The notes under the pieces: generated by a model
Told to the model about the DNA's origin: nothing
Databases searched by the model: none
What the model saw: only the letters and a program-made list of their open reading frames with translations
Translations under genes and position numbers: made by a program
Shown: positions 61,179-64,000 of the stretch, piece after piece
Layout of the letters: each line of letters starts with the position of its first letter
How positions within the stretch are numbered: the first letter of the stretch is position 1
Origin: Malurus cyaneus samueli
Lineage: Eukaryota; Chordata; Aves; Passeriformes; Maluridae
DNA: 64,000 nucleotides
Direction of reading: 5' to 3'
Assembly (NCBI GenBank): GCA_009741485.1
Contig: CM019216.1
Location: forward strand, 42,688,844 to 42,752,843

Positions 61179-63779
61179 CCTACCTACCTACCTACCTACC
61201 TACCTACCTACCTATAAGTAAATTAAACTTATTGATGCGATTAGGAGCTAAAAGCGATCAAATTCCTTCTGGGACAGCTCAATACCACCTTCACTTTTTC
61301 AGTCTAAGCAGGAATGAACAATCAGGACCGTCTTGTTACAAACGGGAGCGGCAGAGCGAGGATGGGACTGTCCCCTACCTGGCACAAGGTGGCGATGTGG
61401 TGGTGTCGATGTTATAGATGCGCTTGAAGTTGTACAGGCTGATCACATCATCGTTCAGGGTAGCCAGCTCCAGGCAGCCGATGAAACCAGGCAGATCTAA
61501 GCCGGGAGGGAGCTGTGCACAGGGCAAGGAAAAGTCAAAGGAGAAAGGTGACCCTCGTTAGTTGGGTGTTGTGAGAGCATTTGTGCCTGGGATCAGTTTT
61601 GTCCCTATGCTATTTGTATTTTCAAAAAGATAGGTTGATGCTACCGTGAATAATCTTCACAGTCCTTACTACGATATGGCCTTTGGGCTGTAAGTGAAAA
61701 TTCAATTGTGTCACAGTGAGAAAATTAGGCCAGGTAAGGCAACTGCAAACAAAAACTTCTTTTGTAGTTTTGACAGAAGCATGCTTGGAAACAGGGAAAA
61801 AGGCAAAGATTTGACTAATAACAGAACTTACTCAATGTATTTGAATCGCTCAGTAGGTATTTCATATTTAATGTACAGATAACCTTCACAGCCAGAAAAA
61901 TAACTTCATACCATAATTAAAGAAATGAGAGAGCTCTTTAAACATAGGAGACTGGGATTCAAAATCTGCACCAGTGGGTAATCCTCAGTAGGTATTATTT
62001 TGAACAGTTAGCAGAATGTATAAACTTCTTTTAACAAAGGTCACTGCACATAGAATCTAAATAGACACACTGGTAGGGGAAAAATACAAAAGAACAAAGC
62101 TGACAGACCTAGACCATCCTTTTTATATTAAAATATTCTGCCCTGTGGAACAAGTGTGATCATAATGACACCTCTTGTACTTCAGAGTTTGATCGCTGTG
62201 AGAAGCTTTTCTTCATCTTCTCATTATTTCCATTTTCTTATGATATAATAGTAATGGTAATACAGTAATGCAGAATGTAAGAAGCTGTAAAAGAAAATTA
62301 CATTCTTATCTGCAGCACAAATACGTTTGGTAAATGGTCATGTGTTCTTTTTTTCCTTTGTTTCTTCTGCTGCTCTTTTAAGTTATGTTAAGCATGAGAC
62401 TTTTAATGTCTAAGTGGTACATTTCATATTTGCAAAGTATGTAATAGGGAAGCAAAATGTGTTTAGCAAATCAGACTCTATGTTAATAAATGAAAATGTG
62501 AGGTGTCCTTTTCTAAGGGAGAAGGGACCCATATGCCTATCAAATAATACCATGAATCCTCTTCTTCCTATTTCCCTTCTCATTTTCCTTCACTCTCCTC
62601 TTTTCTTTTCCCTTTACTCTGCTCTGGAACAGACCTGGAGGGTTCACTTGCTGAATGACTTCGTGTGTTTGTGTGGGAGTGCTTTTGTGTGTATGTCTGT
62701 GTGTGTGCATGAAAATTGTTATTCAGTCTTCAGTCCTATTCCCAGGCAGTTTGCACCCAGGGCTCAGTAATCTAAAATTCACACCATGTCATATATCTAT
62801 TGGTCACAACAATGCAAAGCTCAGGAATACATAAATGTATTGAATTAGTATTATTTTGTCCTTATATTGTTAGGAGAGCTGCTCGTGGATTAGTATTTGG
62901 ATCTTTTTAGCACCTGCTACAGTTAGCTTAAAGAATTTTGCATTCTGTAAAGTCTTTCTAGATATGTTTTTATTCAGCCATGCAATTTTCATTCATGGCA
63001 ATTTTTAAATCCCAAAAGAGGAATTGATACGCTCACAGAAGCAGGTAAGTGAGGTGCTTGTTCAAGCTGTCTATTAGGAATTAGATTGAAACAACTGTCT
63101 CACACAGGTCTTCAGACATATTTTGCACAGGCAGCTTTTCATGCTGTTACAAGGCTGGACTCAAATCAATGATAATTTAAATTCAAACAAATGAATATAT
63201 TGCTAATTTCCCACAAGATCCTAATATTAGTAATACATTTACTTTCCATTTTTGTGACAGTTGTAAAAGAGAGATTGGAAGTACCACAAACTTATTAGAT
63301 GGAAAAACACTGGTAGCCTGAAGGATTTGTTAAGTTGGACTGGTAGGCCTTTGTTTATGCGTGCTGCTTGACAGCTAGCAAGACTTCCTTTTGTCACTTT
63401 TCATGAAACTTGAACAGTAGCTCACAGAAATCTGATCATCTCATTGTATGACATAATATAGTAGGGAAAACATCTTTGCCATGGCTGAAAGATGGAATCC
63501 TAAGATGATAAATAACTAAATAAGGACTTTATCTTTCATTTCTGTGTTTCAATGGAAGTCCAGCAAGATTAGTTCGCATTGTTTAGTTTTGAATAGAGAA
63601 TATTTATCTGACCAACCTTGAAGCCTGGAGGCACTCCACCAACATAGAAAACAGCATTTGCAGGTTCCAAGTTTAGAAGGGAGCCAGGACCAAGAACCTC
63701 GCCCCTTTTGATGAATTTTTCTTCAGCTGTGTTGCTAAGACTGGGCACAGTTAAAAACATTTTGCCATGTCTTCCAATC
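37866..63779 (-). CDS. LAMA4: LAMA4 (laminin alpha-4), 3' partial, last 18 coding exons
   Basis: Laminin alpha-4 is the alpha chain of laminins 411 and 421 in endothelial, muscle and nerve basement membranes. Its C-terminal LG domains bind integrins and other cell-surface receptors. Eighteen minus-strand exons total 2,659 nt, about 885 residues to the stop, with every phase consistent. Residues cover the end of LG1 (63779-61379), LG2 (59903-53032), LG3 (51865 to within 47773-47926), a basic linker (47773 to about 47000), LG4 (to within 43150-43309) and LG5 (to 37866). Each LG carries its C-terminal Cys pair (for example FKGC...GYGCPED, FTGC...YGCPVE, FSGC...VTPCFEG, FVGC...NTCPAA). Similarity to human LAMA4 as I recall it is high except in the linker. 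The 5' half lies beyond the window, with intron at 63780-64000. Confidence 0.97.
39458..39577 (-). CDS. LAMA4: LAMA4 exon, 2nd from end (LG5)
   Basis: Acceptor TCTTTTCAG; donor CCAG|GTATGT. The exon encodes [20 protein letters not shown] and [19 protein letters not shown]. Confidence 0.96.
40579..40672 (-). CDS. LAMA4: LAMA4 exon, 3rd from end (LG5)
   Basis: Acceptor TTCCCTTAG; donor TGCAG|GTCAGT. The exon encodes [20 protein letters not shown] and [11 protein letters not shown]. Confidence 0.95.
41398..41690 (-). mobile_element. CR1 LINE, 3' end, about 290 bp
   Basis: The plus strand shows 'gcagaatcatagaatggttt', 'gggttggaagggtccttaaa', 'ccatggacaggaacaccttt' and 'cctccttgtcctgtcactac', all reverse-complement CR1 landmarks. 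It lies in a LAMA4 intron, in the same orientation as the gene. Confidence 0.9.
42033..42163 (-). CDS. LAMA4: LAMA4 exon, 4th from end (LG5)
   Basis: Acceptor ACATCACAG; donor GGACAG|GTACAA. The exon encodes [36 protein letters not shown] and MHMRNGQ. Confidence 0.96.
43150..43309 (-). CDS. LAMA4: LAMA4 exon, 5th from end (end of LG4, start of LG5)
   Basis: Acceptor ACCCCTCAG; donor CCTTG|GTAATA. The exon encodes [38 protein letters not shown] and SSEGGYVVL, carrying the LG4 Cys pair and the LG5 start. Confidence 0.96.
44138..44293 (-). CDS. LAMA4: LAMA4 exon, 6th from end (LG4)
   Basis: Acceptor CTTCCTAG; donor ATCCAG|GTAAAG; phase 0 at both ends. The exon encodes [36 protein letters not shown] and [16 protein letters not shown]. 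Confidence 0.96.
45155..45344 (-). CDS. LAMA4: LAMA4 exon, 7th from end (LG4)
   Basis: Acceptor TATGTGCCAG, chosen because it keeps phase and gives AQFSISLKT; donor CACAAT|GTAAGT. The exon encodes [38 protein letters not shown] and [12 protein letters not shown]. Confidence 0.95.
46914..47104 (-). CDS. LAMA4: LAMA4 exon, 8th from end (linker and start of LG4)
   Basis: Acceptor TATGAAG; donor CAAAG|GTAAAG. The first half ([20 protein letters not shown]) is a variable linker with little likeness to human. The second half starts LG4 with [20 protein letters not shown], which is nearly invariant. Confidence 0.94.
47773..47926 (-). CDS. LAMA4: LAMA4 exon, 9th from end (end of LG3 and linker)
   Basis: Acceptor AAAACAG. 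The exon encodes [20 protein letters not shown] and LYGCPVES (the LG3 terminal Cys), followed by a basic linker, [19 protein letters not shown]. The donor AAG|GTCTGC is unusual at +3 and +4, but phase and family alignment need it. Reading through adds six codons and then TAG at 47752-47754. Confidence 0.88.
48627..48791 (-). CDS. LAMA4: LAMA4 exon, 10th from end (LG3)
   Basis: Acceptor CTTTGTAG; donor ACTAG|GTGAGT. The exon encodes [34 protein letters not shown] and [13 protein letters not shown], including an N-glycosylation sequon (NFT) just before the LG3 Cys. Confidence 0.95.
50060..50193 (-). CDS. LAMA4: LAMA4 exon, 11th from end (LG3)
   Basis: Acceptor TATTTCAG; donor GAAAG|GTAAAG. The exon encodes [36 protein letters not shown] and IITSVTPE. 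Confidence 0.95.
51728..51865 (-). CDS. LAMA4: LAMA4 exon, 12th from end (start of LG3)
   Basis: Acceptor ATACACAG; donor GAAGGA|GTGAGT; phase 0 at both ends. The exon encodes [38 protein letters not shown] and LLFYYSEG. Confidence 0.96.
52913..52964. repeat. Cluster of TTTCCA/TGGAAA hairpins
   Basis: A perfect 9-bp stem (GTTTGGAAA and TTTCCAAAC with a 4-nt loop, 52921-52942) overlaps a 6-bp stem on its left (52913-52929). A TTCCAA/TTGGAA stem follows on its right (about 52950-52964). The cluster sits in a LAMA4 intron just 70 bp past the exon at 53032. Confidence 0.85.
53032..53167 (-). CDS. LAMA4: LAMA4 exon, 13th from end (end of LG2)
   Basis: Acceptor TTCCAACAG; donor TCACTG|GTAAGC. The exon encodes [35 protein letters not shown] and [10 protein letters not shown], carrying the terminal Cys pair of LG2. 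Confidence 0.96.
55634..55663. repeat. Poly(T) homopolymer, 30 T
   Basis: Thirty T on the plus strand, which is A30 in the LAMA4 pre-mRNA. It is an intronic simple repeat. Confidence 0.95.
56392..56534 (-). CDS. LAMA4: LAMA4 exon, 14th from end (LG2)
   Basis: Acceptor CTTTTCAG; donor TCCAG|GTTGGT, off consensus after GT. The exon encodes [40 protein letters not shown] and PAEILHS. Confidence 0.96.
57548..57679 (-). CDS. LAMA4: LAMA4 exon, 15th from end (LG2)
   Basis: Acceptor TTACACAG; donor CATGAG|GTACAG; phase 0 at both ends. The exon encodes [36 protein letters not shown] and INDAKFHE. Confidence 0.96.
59732..59903 (-). CDS. LAMA4: LAMA4 exon, 16th from end (start of LG2)
   Basis: Acceptor TTTCATAG; donor AATGGG|GTGAGT. 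The exon encodes [40 protein letters not shown] and [17 protein letters not shown], the start of LG2. Confidence 0.96.
60571..61215. repeat. Large TCTA microsatellite ending in CTAC repeats
   Basis: About 645 bp of TCTA tetranucleotides, interrupted by small shifts such as TATATC and TTAT. It ends in an abrupt switch to about nine clean CTAC units from 61177. It lies in the LAMA4 intron between 59903 and 61379. Open frames rich in Ser-Ile-Tyr-Leu come only from this repeat. Confidence 0.97.
61379..61512 (-). CDS. LAMA4: LAMA4 exon, 17th from end (end of LG1)
   Basis: Acceptor GTGCACAG; donor CCAG|GTAGGG. The exon encodes [34 protein letters not shown] and TTTSPPCA, the C-terminal Cys pair of LG1. 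It lies about 165 bp from the large TCTA microsatellite. Confidence 0.96.
63617..63779 (-). CDS. LAMA4: LAMA4 exon, 18th from end (LG1)
   Basis: Acceptor CTGCAG; donor AAG|GTTGGT, off consensus at +3 and +4. The exon encodes [34 protein letters not shown] and [13 protein letters not shown], part of LG1. The first base completes a codon from an exon outside the window. Confidence 0.94.
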
Positions 63780-64000
63780 CTGCAGAAGAGAATTTTAAGA
63801 GAGGAGAATTTCACGTTGGCTGGACTTACAAAAGAACAAGCAAACCTCCATCTCTAGGAAGGGTTTTTATTTCCTTAGTAGAGGACTAGGAATCAGGAGG
63901 GGAAAAAAAGGGAGGAACAACTGACACTTTGCCTTCCTCCCTGTGGCCCCTTGGTCCTTGGATCTTCAAAAGCAGAGAGAATTTCCATTTATTTCAGCAG

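Larger units (their letters stand above)
38012..63616 (-). other. LAMA4: LAMA4 introns
   Basis: Introns between the listed exons range from under 1 kb to about 3.2 kb. Recognisable contents are a CR1 fragment (41398-41690), a hairpin cluster (52913-52964), a T30 run (55634-55663), a 17-bp direct repeat (49865-49881 and 49891-49907) and the large microsatellite (60571-61215). I see no nested gene. Short open frames overlapping exons are exon read-through. Confidence 0.7.

Noticed and set aside
60571..61215. CRISPR-like array
   Set aside because: The repeat is a tetranucleotide microsatellite without unique spacers, in a vertebrate intron.

Overview
The window is vertebrate nuclear DNA, almost certainly from a bird. 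Its genes have short exons with GT/AG introns, and it carries at least eight fragments of CR1 LINEs (the main avian retrotransposon). It also holds an LTR-type fragment that I recall from songbird-like genomes, a large TCTA microsatellite and long homopolymer runs. I see no prokaryotic genes, operons, CRISPR arrays or tRNA/rRNA genes.

Three protein-coding genes are present, in the order known for human chromosome 6q21. (1) CCN6 (WISP3), plus strand, 9471-16920: five coding exons, about 339 residues, complete. (2) TUBE1 (epsilon-tubulin), minus strand, 31818 down to 18621: twelve coding exons, 475 residues, complete and the same length as I recall for human. It converges tail to tail with CCN6. 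(3) LAMA4 (laminin alpha-4), minus strand, 63779 down to 37866: the last 18 coding exons, about 885 C-terminal residues, covering the end of LG1 through LG5. The 5' part of the gene lies beyond base 64000. Exon borders were set by reading splice sites, checking that phase stays consistent through every junction, and comparing with the human proteins from memory.

Layout: 1-9470 is noncoding with one CR1 tail and an A30 run. 9471-16920 is CCN6 and 16921-18620 is the shared 3' region. 18621-31818 is TUBE1, whose introns hold an LTR-like fragment, four CR1 pieces and several perfect inverted repeats. 31560-32110 is a CpG-rich promoter with an unusual G32-A-G18 tract. 32111-37865 is intergenic, and I found no FAM229B-like frame there. 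37866-64000 is the LAMA4 3' half, with a roughly 645-bp TCTA/CTAC microsatellite in one intron.

The genes do not form a pathway. CCN6 is a secreted cysteine-rich matricellular protein, TUBE1 is a centriole/basal-body tubulin, and LAMA4 is a basement-membrane laminin chain. I found no convincing undescribed biological system. The best leads are an unusual LAMA4 donor site whose read-through would end the protein just before LG4-LG5, a cluster of perfect palindromes and hairpins in introns, an encoded A31 run immediately after the TUBE1 stop, and a diverged duplicated unknown repeat beside the TUBE1 promoter.
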